51,473 nucleotides of DNA from the NCBI GenBank assembly GCA_020199995.1, contig JAIVJM010000240.1, forward strand, positions 10,345-61,817, given 5' to 3'. The notes under the pieces were generated by a model. It was not told the origin of the DNA. It did not search any database and saw only the letters and a list, made by a program, of their open reading frames with translations. Made by a program: the position numbers and the translations under genes. Origin of the DNA: Acidobacteriota bacterium (GTDB lineage: Bacteria > Acidobacteriota > Blastocatellia > Pyrinomonadales > Pyrinomonadaceae). Within the stretch, counting starts at the first letter, position 1. Every line of letters starts with the position of its first letter. Below, one piece after another: positions 1 to 8,853 of the stretch.

Positions 1-2859
1 CTCAACAGCGGGCGCGGCGACGTGGTCAACTTCAACGCGGGTGGCGGCCCGGTCGCGAACACCATCAACTCCGACTTCGTCATGCGCAGCAACTCCATCA
101 ACAACACGCACCCGGCCATCCTCTCGGGCGGCGGCGGCGTGACCGTCACGATGGGTGGCGGGGCCACTATCACCTCGACCTACGACATCTCCTGCAACTC
201 CATGCGCGGCGCGAAGGGCTTCGGCCTGCTCGTCGCCAAGACGCTCGGCAACGGCACGGCGCAGGGCACCATCTTCAACAACCGCATCGGCGTCGCCGGT
301 GTCGCCGGCTCGGCCTCGACCGAGGCCAGCGGCCTCGACGTTGACTCGCGCGGATCGGGCACGCACAACCTGCTCCTTAAGAACAATCAGGTCCACGGGT
401 GGGGCGCGAACGGTGCTTACCAGATATTCAACAATCAGGGCAACGTGACGATGAACGTCACCGTTCAGGGCAATTTGTCCACTCTCCCAGACCCGAATAA
501 CGCCCTCGCCGGGTTCTACGCCGAAACCGGCGCGCTCGCGGGCGACACCAGCCTCACGAATATGCTCGTCGGCGGCGCGGGCGCTGCTGAGAACAACTTC
601 GTTGACGGCGACCCCTTCAACGCCAACGACGTGCTCCTCAGCCGCATCGCCGGCGCGGGCACGACCTTTAACCTCTCGCGCGGCGTCTCGGCGGCGAGCA
701 CCGTCCAGCAGATCATCACCGACAACAACGTAGACCCCGTGACGGCGGCGGGCGCGGGCACGATCATCTTCGTGAACACCACGCCGACTCTGCCCCCGGC
801 GATTGACCAGAGCTGCACGACGGCGGCAGCGCCCGTCAACTTCGACGCCGGAACCGCGGGCGGCAGCACCACGTTCAGCAACGACGACGCCCCGGCCACC
901 TCGCAGACCGCCAGCACCAGCTTCGGCGGCGCGAGCAGCCTCGGCAACGTCACCAGCCGCCCGTTCGTCTCGCTGCCGAGTGTCGCCGCGCAGCCGCGCA
1001 CGACGACGACGCGCAACGTCTCGACGCCGAGCGCGCAGCCGCTGACCGGCTCCACGCTTCAGGCGACGAGCCCCACGCAGCAGCCCGAGCGGATTCAGGT
1101 GAACCCGCCCGTCGTCAACGGCGACACGCTCACATTCACCATCGGGACCCTGCCCGCGGGCCAGAGCGTCACCATCACCTTCCAGGTGACGATTGACAAT
1201 CCGTTCCCGGCCATTAACCCGTCGCAGGTCTCGAATCAGGGCTCTGTGACCTGCACCGAGTGCGCCGGGTCAATCCTGACCGACGATCCCAGCGTGGCCG
1301 GCGCCAACGACCCGACCATCACGCCGGTCATCTCGCCGCCCGACATCACCATCAAGGATGCTTCCGGCCCCGAGCCTGCTTCCGGCTCATCGCCGATGGG
1401 CTTCACGGTCGTCCTTTCGGCCCCCGCCGGGGCGGGCGGCGTGACCGTCAACTTCACGACCGCCGACGACACGGGCGGAACCAATCCTGCGACCGCCGGT
1501 GTGGACTACACGACGACCTCCGGCACGCTCTCCTTCGCCGCCGGACAGAGCGTGCAGACCATCTCCGTGCCCATCCTCTCGGACGCCGACGCGCCCGAGC
1601 CTGACGAGACTTTCCTCGTCAACCTGACAGGCGCGACGGGCGGTAACATCACCGACTCGCAGGCCGTCGGCACCATCACCTCCGCGAATCCGGCGGGCGC
1701 GATTCTCATCAGTGAGCTTCGCACCTTCGGGCCGGGCGGTGCGGGCGACGACTTCGTCGAGGTCTACAACAACTCGAACTCGCCCGTCACGGTCGCCGCC
1801 TCGGACGCCACCGCCGGATGGGGGCTCGTCCGCATGGGCGCGTCCTGCACCGACACGCCGGTTCTGATCGGCACTATCCCGAACGGCACGGTCATTCCGG
1901 CGCGCGGTCACTACCTCATCGTCGGTTCGCAGTACAGCCTCGCCACCTCGGCCTCCGGCAACCTGACGATGACCTCCGACATCGGCGAGAACGGCAACGT
2001 CGGGCTCTTCAACACGGCGAACGTGGCGAACCTCTCGACGGCGACGCGTCTCGACGCGGTCGGCTTCGGCACCAACGTCGGCAACAACTGTGACCTGCTC
2101 CGCGAGGGCAACATCCTCCCGGCGGTCAACTCTGGCGCGGCGGGCCTCGCGCAGCACAGCTTCTACCGGAGCCTATGCTCGTTCGTGCAGGGCGTCGGCT
2201 GCACAGTCCCGAGCCCCGGCTTCCCGTCTGACCGTAACGACAACGCGGTGGACTTCCTCTTCGTGGACACCAACGCGACGAACGCCGCCGGGCTGAGCCA
2301 GCAGCGTCTCGGGGCTCCGGGGCCGGAGAACCTCGCTTCGCCACGTGTGAACGACAACATCGGCGGGTTCCTGCTCGACGCCAGCAAGACGTCGGCGCAG
2401 GCTCCGAACCGCGTCCGCAACATCAGCGACACCGGGCCGAACAAGACGTTCGGAACGATGTCTATCCGCAGGAGGTTCACAAACAACACAGGCGCACCTA
2501 TCACTCGCCTGAGGTTCCGCATCGTCGAGGTGACGACCTTCCCGAGGCCCAACGGGGCGACGGCTGACGTGAGGGCGCTGTCCTCAACGTCGGTCTCGGT
2601 CTCGCCCGTCAATGACCCGGCGACGTGCGCCGCTAACGGGACGCCGGCAACCGCGCCGTGCACGGCGACGGTGCAGGGGACGACTCTGGAAGCCCCCACA
2701 CAGCCCAACGGCGGCGGCTATAACTCGACGATGACGGCAGGGACTATAACGCTGGGGACGCCGCTCGCGAACGGCGCGAGCATCAGCCTCCAGTTCCTGC
2801 TCGGCATCGAGCAGACCGGCAGCTTCCGTTTCCTCCTCAACGTCGAGGCGCTCCCGTAA
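1..2859 (+). CDS. Secreted Calx-beta / lamin-tail surface protein (5' end outside window)
   Basis: The frame is open from base 1, so the true start and any signal peptide lie upstream; 952 residues are visible. Residues 1 to about 220 are Gly/Asn/Thr-rich with short repeating strands, like a right-handed beta-helix. A DUF11-like stretch (about 350-430) precedes a Calx-beta domain (about 440-560, with the DADAPEPDETF signature). A lamin-tail-like domain follows, beginning AGAILISELRTFGPG with the F-VE-YN core. The C-terminal 170 residues form another beta-rich region with no clear family. Such proteins are exported and act in adhesion or as outer-surface scaffold. The gene ends just before a strong hairpin terminator. 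Domain calls are by eye; the function is inferred. Confidence 0.8.
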   Translation, partial: LNSGRGDVVNFNAGGGPVANTINSDFVMRSNSINNTHPAILSGGGGVTVTMGGGATITSTYDISCNSMRGAKGFGLLVAKTLGNGTAQGTIFNNRIGVAGVAGSASTEASGLDVDSRGSGTHNLLLKNNQVHGWGANGAYQIFNNQGNVTMNVTVQGNLSTLPDPNNALAGFYAETGALAGDTSLTNMLVGGAGAAENNFVDGDPFNANDVLLSRIAGAGTTFNLSRGVSAASTVQQIITDNNVDPVTAAGAGTIIFVNTTPTLPPAIDQSCTTAAAPVNFDAGTAGGSTTFSNDDAPATSQTASTSFGGASSLGNVTSRPFVSLPSVAAQPRTTTTRNVSTPSAQPLTGSTLQATSPTQQPERIQVNPPVVNGDTLTFTIGTLPAGQSVTITFQVTIDNPFPAINPSQVSNQGSVTCTECAGSILTDDPSVAGANDPTITPVISPPDITIKDASGPEPASGSSPMGFTVVLSAPAGAGGVTVNFTTADDTGGTNPATAGVDYTTTSGTLSFAAGQSVQTISVPILSDADAPEPDETFLVNLTGATGGNITDSQAVGTITSANPAGAILISELRTFGPGGAGDDFVEVYNNSNSPVTVAASDATAGWGLVRMGASCTDTPVLIGTIPNGTVIPARGHYLIVGSQYSLATSASGNLTMTSDIGENGNVGLFNTANVANLSTATRLDAVGFGTNVGNNCDLLREGNILPAVNSGAAGLAQHSFYRSLCSFVQGVGCTVPSPGFPSDRNDNAVDFLFVDTNATNAAGLSQQRLGAPGPENLASPRVNDNIGGFLLDASKTSAQAPNRVRNISDTGPNKTFGTMSIRRRFTNNTGAPITRLRFRIVEVTTFPRPNGATADVRALSSTSVSVSPVNDPATCAANGTPATAPCTATVQGTTLEAPTQPNGGGYNSTMTAGTITLGTPLANGASISLQFLLGIEQTGSFRFLLNVEALP

Positions 2860-2917
2860 GGGACGCTCTCGCCAGACAGGGTCGCCGCGGCCCACCGAGC
2901 CGCGGCGCTTTAACCGA

Positions 2918-2962
2918 GAGAGCCCGCGCGGTAAGAATTTCGTTCTTACCACGCGGGCTCTC
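2918..2962. terminator. Hairpin terminator between convergent genes
   Basis: Arms 2918-2937 and 2943-2962 are complementary over 20 bp, with one position that pairs as G-U in RNA, around a 5-nt loop. A short C/T-rich run follows. It lies between the rightward Calx-beta gene (stop 2859) and the leftward ABC ATPase gene (stop 2999), so it can serve both. A smaller GCCGCGG hairpin sits just upstream at 2884-2906. Confidence 0.75.
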
Positions 2963-2998
2963 CGCTTTTCAGGCCACTTCAAACAGGCCGTTTTTAGT

Positions 2999-3832
2999 TC
3001 ATCCGAGCCACTGGAGCACGTCCGCGCCGTCGGTGCGCGCCCCCCCGACGACGCGTATGAAGTAGTCTTCGAGCGAGAGCGAGTCTGCGCCCGACGTGCC
3101 CGCCTCTTCGCCGCCCGAGACGGCGATGCCGCGCCTCAGTTCTTCGAGCGGCCCCGCCGCCACGAGCCGCCCCTCGCTGATCACGGCGATGTCGGTGCAG
3201 AGCCGCTCGACGATCTCCAGAACGTGCGAAGTGAGGAAGACCGTGAGGCCGCGCGAGGTCAGTCGCGCGAGCAAATCTTTGAGTGTCCGCGAGGCGACGG
3301 CGTCAACGCCCTCGAACGGCTCGTCGAGGAAGAGAATCTCGGGGCGGTGGATGAGCGCGCACGCCAGCGCCAGCTTCTTCTTCATCCCGTGTGAATACTC
3401 GACGACTAACTTGCGCGGCTCCGTGTCCAGCTCCATGAGCTCCAGCAGCTCCGGCGCGCGCTCCTCGATCTCCGCGCGGCTCACCCCGTACATGCGCCCC
3501 GTGAACGAGAGCATCTCCGCCCCCGTCAGGCGCTCGAAGAGGTTCAAGTCCTCCGGCACGACGCCGATCCGCCGCTTCACTTCGAGCGGCTCAGCCGAGA
3601 GGTCGCGCCCCAGCACGCTGACGCGGCCCGCGCTCGGCGCGAGCAGTCCCGTCAGCATCTTGATGGTCGTGGACTTCCCCGCCCCGTTGGGGCCGAGGAA
3701 GCCGAAGAAGGCCCCGGCACGGACGCGCAGGTCAATCCCGTCAACGGCGGTGAAATCCCCAAAGCGGCGGACGAGCCCGAAAGTCTCGACCGCGGGCCCG
3801 CCCGCCCCTTCCCCCTGAGCTTCGTTTGACAT
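2999..3832 (-). CDS. ABC transporter ATP-binding protein (ABC-2 type, orphan ATPase)
   Basis: 277-residue ATPase subunit that would power an ABC-2 membrane exporter. Walker A GPNGAGKST is near residue 47, the signature is YSHGMKKKLALAC near 145, and Walker B ILFLDEPFEGVDAV near 167, followed by the switch His in LTSHVLE. The YSHGMKKK signature resembles the CcmA/EcsA-like branch. The ATG at 3832 was chosen because Walker A then sits at the usual distance and an AAGG lies just upstream; the frame is open to 3979 but that extension looks non-coding. No permease gene is adjacent: downstream there is only a terminator. The substrate is unknown. Confidence 0.88.
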   Translation of the reverse strand: MSNEAQGEGAGGPAVETFGLVRRFGDFTAVDGIDLRVRAGAFFGFLGPNGAGKSTTIKMLTGLLAPSAGRVSVLGRDLSAEPLEVKRRIGVVPEDLNLFERLTGAEMLSFTGRMYGVSRAEIEERAPELLELMELDTEPRKLVVEYSHGMKKKLALACALIHRPEILFLDEPFEGVDAVASRTLKDLLARLTSRGLTVFLTSHVLEIVERLCTDIAVISEGRLVAAGPLEELRRGIAVSGGEEAGTSGADSLSLEDYFIRVVGGARTDGADVLQWLG

Positions 3833-4317
3833 GAAACCTTTGTACGCGCAGCCGGAGAGTGGGGTCAAGACGCGGCGGCACGTCTCCTTCGACCGCGCCC
3901 CCGCGCCGAGACGCACTCTCCCTCTCTCCCGCGTCGAGGAATAAAAGCACAGCCGGCTATGCGTGGTGACGTACATCACCGGCGACCTTGTGTGCTATAT
4001 TGTGCCCTGCAATTTTGTCTGTCGCTCACCCGCTCTTTAACGGGCTGCTCGCGGCGATCCCCGCCACTGCACGACTCAACTTTTAAACTTTTCACCCTGA
4101 CTCACGACCGGGTATTTGTTGAGAGTTAGGCTTTTCAAAGGATGAGTAGTATGATGCGTCGAACTTATCGGCTGTCCCGAACAATGTTCTTCGACATTCA
4201 ACGCAAACACATAACCTTCAGCCAATAACTCCCCCGAACAAGCGATCCGTCCAAAGGGCTCAAGCGGGCTCGACGCTTTTCCCCGCTGGCGCGTCCACCC
4301 TTTACAGAGAAGAGATT
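3833..4317. other. 485-bp divergent intergenic region
   Basis: Spacer between the leftward ABC ATPase and the rightward radical SAM gene, visibly more AT-rich than its surroundings. It holds a CRP-type palindrome (3965-3980), a TATATT at about 4000 that could be a -10 element, and a small hairpin at 4029-4044. A possible 25-28 codon ORF (ATG 4142 or 4151 to stop 4228) has AAAGGA in front of the second ATG; I see nothing else to support it as a gene. Confidence 0.45.
3965..3980. promoter_or_regulatory. Palindrome of CRP/FNR type (GTGA-N6-TCAC)
   Basis: GGTGACGTACATCACC is a near-perfect dyad with the GTGA-N6-TCAC spacing bound by CRP/FNR-family regulators. It lies 133 bp upstream of the ABC ATPase start and about 340 bp upstream of the radical SAM start. 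The match is seen; binding by such a regulator is inferred, and a chance palindrome is possible. Confidence 0.35.
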
Positions 4318-5745
4318 ATGAAGATTCTACTTTACAACATCGGGCTCGTCGGCATCGGGGCGATGACGAGGATGGTCGCGAGGGCTTACCGCTTCGCCGA
4401 CGCCCTGCGCGCGGCGGGCGTGCCCGTCGTGATGGGCGGGCCGCACGTCACCGAGTGCCCGGACGAGGCGCTCGGGCGCGATGGCGGGCCGAAGCACGCC
4501 GACGCGGTGGCGCTCGGCGAGGCCGACGAGACGTGGCCGCAGATCGTCGAGGACGCGGCGCAAGGGCGACTGAAGGAAGTCTACCAGCCGGGACGCGACG
4601 CGAAGGGACTCGACCTCAAGCCGAGCCTCCAACCTTACCCGGAGATTCCGTGGCAGACGCTCGACCTCGACCAGTTCAGCCTCGTGCCCGGCTTCCTGCG
4701 CCCGCTCTTTGGTCGGATGGGCGGCGGGTGGGGCACTTTCCACGTCGTCCCCATCGAGACGGGTCGCGGCTGCCCCTACGGCTGCGAGTTCTGCACCGTG
4801 ACGGGCTTCTTCGGCGACTCGATACGCTTCCGCACCAACGAGTCGGTGGTCGAGGAATTGCTGCGCCTCAAGGCGCGCGCCCGGCGCGAGCGCGGACAGA
4901 TCGCCGCCTTCTTCATTGACGACAACCTCGCCATCAACGTCAAGCGCACGAAGTCTCTACTGCGCGACATCATCGCCGCCAAGGCGCAGGTCCCGTGGGT
5001 CGCGCAGATCAGCGCCAACCTCCTGCGCGATGAAGAGCTGGTGGACTTGATCGCCGAGGCGGGCGGCAAGTGGGTCTTCATCGGGATGGAGTCCATTGAT
5101 CCGGCCAACATGGCTGATGTCAACAAGAACTTCAGCAAGCCGGGCGAGTACGGCGCGGTGCTCGAACGGCTCGCGCGCCGCAACATCTACGCCATCACCT
5201 CTTTCATCTTCGGGATGGACAACGACACGACGGGCGTGGCCGACCGCACGCTCCGCGAGATCAACTCGTGGCCGCCGGGCCTCCCCGTCTTCGGACAGCT
5301 CACGCCTTTCCCCGCGACCCCGCTCTACGACCGGCTGGAGAAGGCGGGCCGCCTCGAACGCCCGAAGCACTGGCTGGACTTCGCCCCCTTCGTGATGGCG
5401 CACGCGCCGTCGAAGATGACGATTGAGGAAGCGCGCACTGAGACGAGGCGCGCATGGGAGTTGTCCTACAGCCCCGAGCGAAACGCCGAGGCGCTCGAGT
5501 ACCTCAAAGACCAGCACGTCTCCTACCGCATCAGCCACCTCGTCTCGCGCCTCTTCTTCCGCGGCATCTACTTCCCGCAGATGGGCAAGCGCGCGTGGTT
5601 CAAACTCGTCGCCCAGAACAGACGCACGATTAGCGGCCTCGTCAAAGAGGGCGTAGCGACATGGCGCTCCGCGCGCAAAAGACGCGCCGCGAGGCAAGAG
5701 AATTTACCGCCGGTCGAACAGGCCGTGCCGACGGACGCGCCGTAA
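4318..5745 (+). CDS. B12-binding-type radical SAM protein with shortened cobalamin domain
   Basis: 475 residues. The radical SAM CxxxCxxC cluster motif GCPYGCEFC (Cys152, 156, 159) is followed by FIDDNLAIN, the IGMES strand and FIFGMDND typical of the B12-binding radical SAM family, with a basic C-terminal extension. Enzymes of this group modify lipids or other hydrophobic substrates with a 4Fe-4S cluster and SAM. The N-terminus is odd: after MKILLYN the protein goes straight to IGLVGIGAMT, which is normally the middle of the cobalamin-binding domain, so about 60 residues including the first half of that fold are absent, in frame. The upstream DNA does not encode the missing part in another frame. 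Substrate unknown. Confidence 0.82.
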   Translation: MKILLYNIGLVGIGAMTRMVARAYRFADALRAAGVPVVMGGPHVTECPDEALGRDGGPKHADAVALGEADETWPQIVEDAAQGRLKEVYQPGRDAKGLDLKPSLQPYPEIPWQTLDLDQFSLVPGFLRPLFGRMGGGWGTFHVVPIETGRGCPYGCEFCTVTGFFGDSIRFRTNESVVEELLRLKARARRERGQIAAFFIDDNLAINVKRTKSLLRDIIAAKAQVPWVAQISANLLRDEELVDLIAEAGGKWVFIGMESIDPANMADVNKNFSKPGEYGAVLERLARRNIYAITSFIFGMDNDTTGVADRTLREINSWPPGLPVFGQLTPFPATPLYDRLEKAGRLERPKHWLDFAPFVMAHAPSKMTIEEARTETRRAWELSYSPERNAEALEYLKDQHVSYRISHLVSRLFFRGIYFPQMGKRAWFKLVAQNRRTISGLVKEGVATWRSARKRRAARQENLPPVEQAVPTDAP

Positions 5746-5761
5746 AACGACGCCTTTTTTA

Positions 5762-5973
5762 AGCCCCTGAAAAGGGGCGTAAGAATTTAGCCCACGGCGC
5801 TGGGCCGTGGGAATCAAGCAGTAAGAGAACATCGAGCCCCGTCAGGGGCGAAAGAAATCCGACTCGCGTCTGGCGCATCTCGAACTTCTTTCGCCCCTCA
5901 CGGGGCTCTCATTTTTTGGCTTGTCCCCACGGCTCGCGCCGTGGGCTAAATTCTTACGCCCCTTGCAGGGGCT
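5762..5973. repeat. Nested ~210-bp intergenic palindrome
   Basis: Outer arms 5762-5811 and about 5924-5973 are complementary over nearly 50 bp. Each arm itself contains two smaller hairpins (AGCCCCTGAAAAGGGGC and CCCACGGCGCTGGGCCGTGGG). An inner pair, 5834-5856 with 5886-5908, forms a third palindrome. The element fills the space between the convergent radical SAM gene and the phosphatase-fold gene and could act as a two-way terminator. It looks like a REP/BIME- or MITE-like dispersed element; no transposase is nearby. Confidence 0.75.
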
Positions 5974-5996
5974 CAACTCTTTTGCCTCTTCCGCCG

Positions 5997-7358
5997 TCAG
6001 TCCCTCAAAAACGGCCTCGCCTCGCCCGCGCGCACATACGTCGGGAAGCTGCGGTGCGTGCTCATGAGGAAGGCGGTCGAGCTGGGCCGCAGCGCGTTGC
6101 CGTGCGTCGCGAGGAGCCGCGCGAGGTGGCTGAAGACCGTCGAGCCGAAGTAGTAGCCGTCGTCGAGACTGACGAGCACGTCCGCCGTGTGTTGGACGCG
6201 CGGCGCGCAGAGCGACTCGTAGAGATTCGAGAGCGCGTCCGGGTAGATGTGCAGGGCGGTGCGCGCGAGCCACACCGCGTCGGGCGCGAACCCTTCGGCG
6301 TCGAGCAGCCCTTCCCCCGCGAGCGCGGCGACCGTCTCCGAGAGTTGCAGCGGGTCTCCATCCAATTGCTCGTAGCGGTAGAACGTCTGCGCGCTGCCGG
6401 CGCGCCTGTGGATGCGCGCCCGCCCGCGACGGCCAGTCAACAGCACCGACGCATCGCGCTCTTCGCGTTGGAGGCTGAAGTCCACGCCTTCGAGCGAAGC
6501 CAGCGCGCCGCAGAGTTCCGCCCTGTCCGTCTCCTCGCCGCAGTAGAGCGCGGCGTAGCCGCAGAGCCCGAAGCCGGGCGCGGAGACACGCCGCCGCCCC
6601 ACCAGCCCCTCACGCATCTGCGTGACGACTTCGTAGCCGTTCAGCTTGAGGTGCGAGAGAAGGTGGACGCGCCGGTTCTCTTCGAGGTTCATGCCGTGGT
6701 CGGAGAAGAGCACGATCTCTGTTTCCTGTCCGCACTCGGCGCGCAAACCGCGCAGGATGCGGTCGAGCGATTCGAGCGCGACTTGCAGACGCCGTGGGCC
6801 GCCGATGTGCAGAAGCCCGTCCGTGGCTTTGAGGAAGCCGAAGAAATCCCGCGTCGGAGGGGCCGCGAGGAAGCGCTCGCGGAAGCGTCGCATGTCGGCG
6901 CGCCAGACCGCATCGGTCGCAACGTAGATGAGGAACTCGAAGGGCAGGGGCTCCTGATAATCCAGCTCGTCCATGTAGGACGAAGGCACTTTGTCCGGCG
7001 TCCGACGCCCGATGTACTTGGCGATGCCGCCGCGCAGCTCCCTCTCCTCGCGGTCGAAATAGAGGCTCTCGTAGCCGTGCGGCACGCTCGCCCCGAGCAT
7101 CCGCGCCAGCGCGACGTTCGTCAGCGTGGGGAAAGGCGAGAGCAGCCGCGCCGGCTCGCCGAAGTCGTCGAAGAGCCCGCGCTGGCGGGCCGCCGTCAAG
7201 ACCTCGAAGGGCACACCGTCCAGACAGAGCAGCAGCCGGCGCGGGCGTGTCGGGGCCGCCACGACCCTCAGATGCGCGGCGCGGCCCTCGCGCTCAGCCG
7301 CCTCGGCGCGCGCCGCCAGCGTCTCCATTAAATTGTGCGCGCAGCCGTGCTCCTCCAT
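5997..7358 (-). CDS. Alkaline-phosphatase-superfamily phosphodiesterase-like protein
   Basis: 453 residues. The metal-site landmarks of the type I phosphodiesterase/nucleotide pyrophosphatase fold are present: LCLDGVP near residue 33 (first Asp), FPTLTN with the probable Thr nucleophile, and FSDHGMN (Asp-His pair). HRSFPTYVR near the C-terminus may supply the last His. No signal peptide or membrane segment is visible. The ATG at 7358 was chosen for its GGGGAGG four bases upstream; a TTG at 7376 is the alternative. It is the last gene of a leftward group with threonine synthase and a TPR protein. Substrate unknown; nucleotide or phospho-lipid hydrolysis is a family-based guess. Confidence 0.7.
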   Translation of the reverse strand: MEEHGCAHNLMETLAARAEAAEREGRAAHLRVVAAPTRPRRLLLCLDGVPFEVLTAARQRGLFDDFGEPARLLSPFPTLTNVALARMLGASVPHGYESLYFDREERELRGGIAKYIGRRTPDKVPSSYMDELDYQEPLPFEFLIYVATDAVWRADMRRFRERFLAAPPTRDFFGFLKATDGLLHIGGPRRLQVALESLDRILRGLRAECGQETEIVLFSDHGMNLEENRRVHLLSHLKLNGYEVVTQMREGLVGRRRVSAPGFGLCGYAALYCGEETDRAELCGALASLEGVDFSLQREERDASVLLTGRRGRARIHRRAGSAQTFYRYEQLDGDPLQLSETVAALAGEGLLDAEGFAPDAVWLARTALHIYPDALSNLYESLCAPRVQHTADVLVSLDDGYYFGSTVFSHLARLLATHGNALRPSSTAFLMSTHRSFPTYVRAGEARPFLRD

Positions 7359-7386
7359 CGCCCCTCCCCAAATCAAAAAAAGTCAG

Positions 7387-7455
7387 AAGTCCGCAACGCT
7401 GAACGACGAATGAAAGACAACTGCTTTTAAGTTCATCGTTCATCGTTGCGGACTT
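7387..7455. repeat. Heptamer-based intergenic palindrome A
   Basis: A perfect 12-bp inverted repeat (AAGTCCGCAACG, 7387-7398, with 7444-7455) brackets an imperfect inner dyad. The right half contains GTTCATC twice in tandem plus a third partial copy, a 7-bp period. It lies between two leftward genes and could form a transcript hairpin. Confidence 0.6.
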
Positions 7456-7460
7456 CGCCT

Positions 7461-8819
7461 TTAGTTCGGACTCTCGGTCTTCGACGCGCCCTCTTCAGGC
7501 CCGCCGCTCGCCGACCCTTCGGCGGCCTTGTTCGCCATCTTGAAGGGCTCCTTGAGCCCGCGCTTCGCCTCCTCGTGCGAGTCGAAGACGTTGGCGCGCG
7601 CGAGCACGGCCTTGTACTGCGTGACGGCGTCTTCGCGCTTGCCCGCCACGTCGAGCGCCTGCGCGGCGCGCAGACGCGCGCGCGTCGCAAGCCCCGGCTC
7701 GACGTTCTGGAGCGCGGCGGCGGCAAGGAATTCCTTCGCCGCGCGCGCGGCGTGCCCGGCGACGAAGAGCGCGTCGCCGTAGCTGTAGTGGACGAGGTCG
7801 AGCGGCGCGCGCGACGACGAGGCGGGCGCACCCTCGCGCCCCGCGGCACGCTCGCGCGGCAGGAGCGACTCGAAGATGGCGAAGGCTTCGGCTTCGGACT
7901 TCTTCGCCGCCTCCGGGGCGCGCGGGCGGTCAACCTCGGCCTGCGAGACGAGCGCGTCCGCCGCCTCCATCTTGAAGATGTAGTTGCGCGAGTATTTCGC
8001 GGCCAGCTCGCTCGCGTTGCGGTAGGCGTCCGTGTAACGCTTCTCGCGCTTGTAGAGGACGATGAGCATTGAGCGCGCGTCATCGCGCGCCCACTGCCCC
8101 TCCCGCGCCACGCGTTCGAGCGTCGCTAAGCCCTTCTTCTTCGAGCCGCGGATGCCGCCGATGGCCGCCATCAGCTTGACGGGCAGCGGCAAGCCCCCCA
8201 CCACGTAGTCGTACATCCCGATGGTCACTTCGGCGTCGTGGAAGTTCGGGTCGAGCTTGATGACATCGCGGTGGCGGTCAACCGCGTCCGAGCCGTTCCT
8301 CAAAGCCGACATGAAGCTCCGCTCGACCGCCCCGGCGAAGGCCGCCTTGAGCCCCTCGACCGCGCCGAGATAATAGAGCGCCTCAGTGTCCTTCGGGTTG
8401 AGCTTGAGGCGCGCCTCGCAAAGCGCCTTCGCCTGCCGCGTCAGCTCGCGGAACTCGGCCACCGCCTTCGGGTCGGCCTTGTCGTCCTTCTCCTTGTAGA
8501 ATCCCTCGGTGTTGTAGAGCGACGCCTGCAGCCGCCGCGACTCGTTGAGAGTCCTCAGCCACAGACTCGCCGCGAGGAACTGCGGCCCCGCCGGATGGTC
8601 GGGGAAAGCCTTCGTCATCTCCTGAAAGCGGCGGCGCGCGCCCTCGTAGTCGAGATTATAAAGCGCCTCGAACCCTTCGGCGCGCAGCGCGTCGAAACGC
8701 TTCCGGTCGAACACCGACGCGGCTTGCGGCGCGGGCGTCCGAGCGCGCGCCGCCGAAACCATTACTCCCGAAAGAACGACGGACAATAAGCACGCCGCCA
8801 ACACTCTCTGCTTTCTCAT
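7461..8819 (-). CDS. Exported tetratricopeptide-repeat protein
   Basis: 452 residues. A signal peptide is clear: MRKQR, a hydrophobic stretch, then an Ala-rich cleavage region near residue 26. The rest is helical with TPR-like pairs (for example LNPKDTEALYYLGAVEGLKA and RAKEFLAAAALQ-type helices) and ends in a Ser/Gly/Glu-rich tail. The ATG at 8819 has AGAGGAG upstream at good spacing; an upstream in-frame start at 8873 would overlap threonine synthase and bury the signal peptide. It starts 34 bp after the threonine synthase stop, so the two are probably co-transcribed. TPR proteins mediate protein-protein contacts, here probably in the periplasm. No enzymatic motif seen. Confidence 0.78.
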   Translation of the reverse strand: MRKQRVLAACLLSVVLSGVMVSAARARTPAPQAASVFDRKRFDALRAEGFEALYNLDYEGARRRFQEMTKAFPDHPAGPQFLAASLWLRTLNESRRLQASLYNTEGFYKEKDDKADPKAVAEFRELTRQAKALCEARLKLNPKDTEALYYLGAVEGLKAAFAGAVERSFMSALRNGSDAVDRHRDVIKLDPNFHDAEVTIGMYDYVVGGLPLPVKLMAAIGGIRGSKKKGLATLERVAREGQWARDDARSMLIVLYKREKRYTDAYRNASELAAKYSRNYIFKMEAADALVSQAEVDRPRAPEAAKKSEAEAFAIFESLLPRERAAGREGAPASSSRAPLDLVHYSYGDALFVAGHAARAAKEFLAAAALQNVEPGLATRARLRAAQALDVAGKREDAVTQYKAVLARANVFDSHEEAKRGLKEPFKMANKAAEGSASGGPEEGASKTESPN

Positions 8820-8853
8820 CACAACTCCTCTGACTTTTATTTGAACAAGAGCC

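Noticed and set aside
4021-4080. GCCACTG at 4063-4069, the core of a cobalamin-riboswitch B12 box
   Set aside because: The other conserved blocks of the cobalamin riboswitch are not found at the right spacing, so it is probably chance, although the downstream gene belongs to a B12-related family.
4142-4228. A 28-codon ORF in the gap before the radical SAM gene
   Set aside because: A plausible AAAGGA precedes its fourth codon, but length, composition and lack of any recognisable motif make it no better than chance.
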